The notes below the pieces were generated by a model. It ran no database searches and was not told the DNA's origin. It saw only the letters and a program-made list of their open reading frames with translations. Of a stretch of DNA of 64,000 nt, positions 63,440-64,000 are shown in pieces (positions within the stretch are counted from its first letter, which is position 1; each line of letters begins with the position of its first letter). This DNA comes from Jeotgalibaca arthritidis (GTDB lineage: Bacteria > Bacillota > Bacilli > Lactobacillales > Aerococcaceae). The translations under genes were made by a program, and so were the position numbers. The stretch is taken from NCBI RefSeq assembly GCF_011100465.1, contig NZ_CP049740.1:403857-467856 (forward strand), given 5' to 3'.

Positions 63440-64000
63440 TTAGGATTTTCCCCCTTGAATTTCTTCTTGTTCAGAAATAACTTCTACATATTTTTCATTT
63501 GACTTCATCGGTTTAAAGGCACGTCCGCCACCTGTATAGAACTTCCCAAAGAACTCCAGATATTGAAGTCTGATGCCATGAACATAGGCACTTAAGTAAC
63601 TTAGGAAAATATTTAAACCGTGTAAGACGATAAATAATAAAATCCCAACTGTAAATTTAGCTGGTGTTGGTAAGTAGCTAATAATCAGGTTAAAGGCTGC
63701 GGCGATACTACCACCGGCAACACCTAATGCCATCAAACGCGTATAACTCACTAAGTCTCCTAAGTAAGATGTAATATCCATCAAACCATAGAGTCCCCAT
63801 CCAATTTTCCCACCAATGGTTTCTCCATCGAGACTGCCTCCGATAACTACCATCACTAAACTGACAATGATACCACCTACACCAATGGTTTGTAGGCCTG
63901 GATTGTTTAGGATCATCATTGCTAATACAATAACGACAACACTAATTAAAAATAAAATCCATGAACCTGCTTGGAAAATTGCTTTAGCCTTTTTGTCTCT
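63440..64000 (-). CDS. ntpI: V-type ATPase subunit I, C-terminal part, cut by window edge
   Basis: The frame is open to the last base (R-D-K-K-A-K-A-I-F-Q-A-G at the edge), so about 187 C-terminal residues of a roughly 660-residue protein are seen. Membrane helices with L-V-S-Y-T-R-L-M-A-L-G-V-A (essential Arg at the ion path) and H-G-L-N-I-F-L-S-Y-L-S-A-Y-V-H. One base from ntpK. Confidence 0.95.
   Translation of the reverse strand, partial: RDKKAKAIFQAGSWILFLISVVVIVLAMMILNNPGLQTIGVGGIIVSLVMVVIGGSLDGETIGGKIGWGLYGLMDITSYLGDLVSYTRLMALGVAGGSIAAAFNLIISYLPTPAKFTVGILLFIVLHGLNIFLSYLSAYVHGIRLQYLEFFGKFYTGGGRAFKPMKSNEKYVEVISEQEEIQGGKS

Overview
The window looks like chromosome from a low-GC Gram-positive bacterium of the order Lactobacillales (Carnobacteriaceae or Enterococcaceae grade; I cannot name the species). 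The grounds are AT-rich sequence, GGAGG-type ribosome binding sites, T-box leaders, SAM-I and FMN riboswitches, lipobox lipoproteins and a V-type ATPase operon with Enterococcus hirae-like Na+ ligands in its K subunit. No tRNA, rRNA or CRISPR array was seen.

Layout. 0-10.5 kb: an amidase cut by the left edge, then small housekeeping and hypothetical genes (YbjQ, NlpC/P60-like, chemoreceptor, AP2-domain protein, half-length AI-2E permease, lipocalin-like, ChbG, DUF554, methyltransferase, DsbA-like, GntR). 8.3-17.3 kb also holds remains of sugar genes: a ROK kinase tail, two PTS EIIC remnants and a GH42 beta-galactosidase tail. 13.9-16.5 kb: a sulfane-sulfur operon (rhodanese, CoA-disulfide reductase-rhodanese, rhodanese, CstR) with a palindromic operator over its promoter. 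18.5-26.4 kb: arginine biosynthesis (argG-argH, then argB-argD-GNAT-argC-argF), with one arginine T-box before argG and a second between argH and argB. 26.5-27.9 kb: MATE exporter.

28.37-40.29 kb is a probable integrative island bounded by a 13-bp repeat, with a tyrosine integrase near its right end. It carries a DUF262/DUF1524 (GmrSD-like) nuclease with a HEPN-like partner, a HEPN-CBS fusion, a large HNH protein, a two-TM protein, an intact SAM-I riboswitch in front of a 60-residue protein, and remains of merA, an McrB-like gene and a UvrD-like helicase.

40.7-48.3 kb is the most interesting metabolic locus. One leftward operon behind a methionine T-box encodes a GNAT acetyltransferase, three tandem Xi-class glutathione-transferase-like (glutathionyl-hydroquinone reductase family) proteins, a polar amino-acid ABC transporter, a second GNAT and an M20 amidohydrolase. 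The layout parallels the acetylate/process/deacetylate organosulfur salvage logic known from Bacillus, but with GST-like enzymes where Bacillus has monooxygenases.

48.6-50.3 kb: ABC-2 exporter. 50.9-55 kb: riboflavin operon (ribD-ribE-ribBA-ribH) behind two nearly identical FMN riboswitches in tandem, each with its own terminator. 55.4-57.1 kb: cysE, then a cysteine T-box and a MetQ-like lipoprotein. 57.2-64 kb: Na+-type V-ATPase operon, cut inside ntpI by the right edge. Sulfur control recurs across the window: a Met T-box, a Cys T-box, a SAM riboswitch and a CstR operator.
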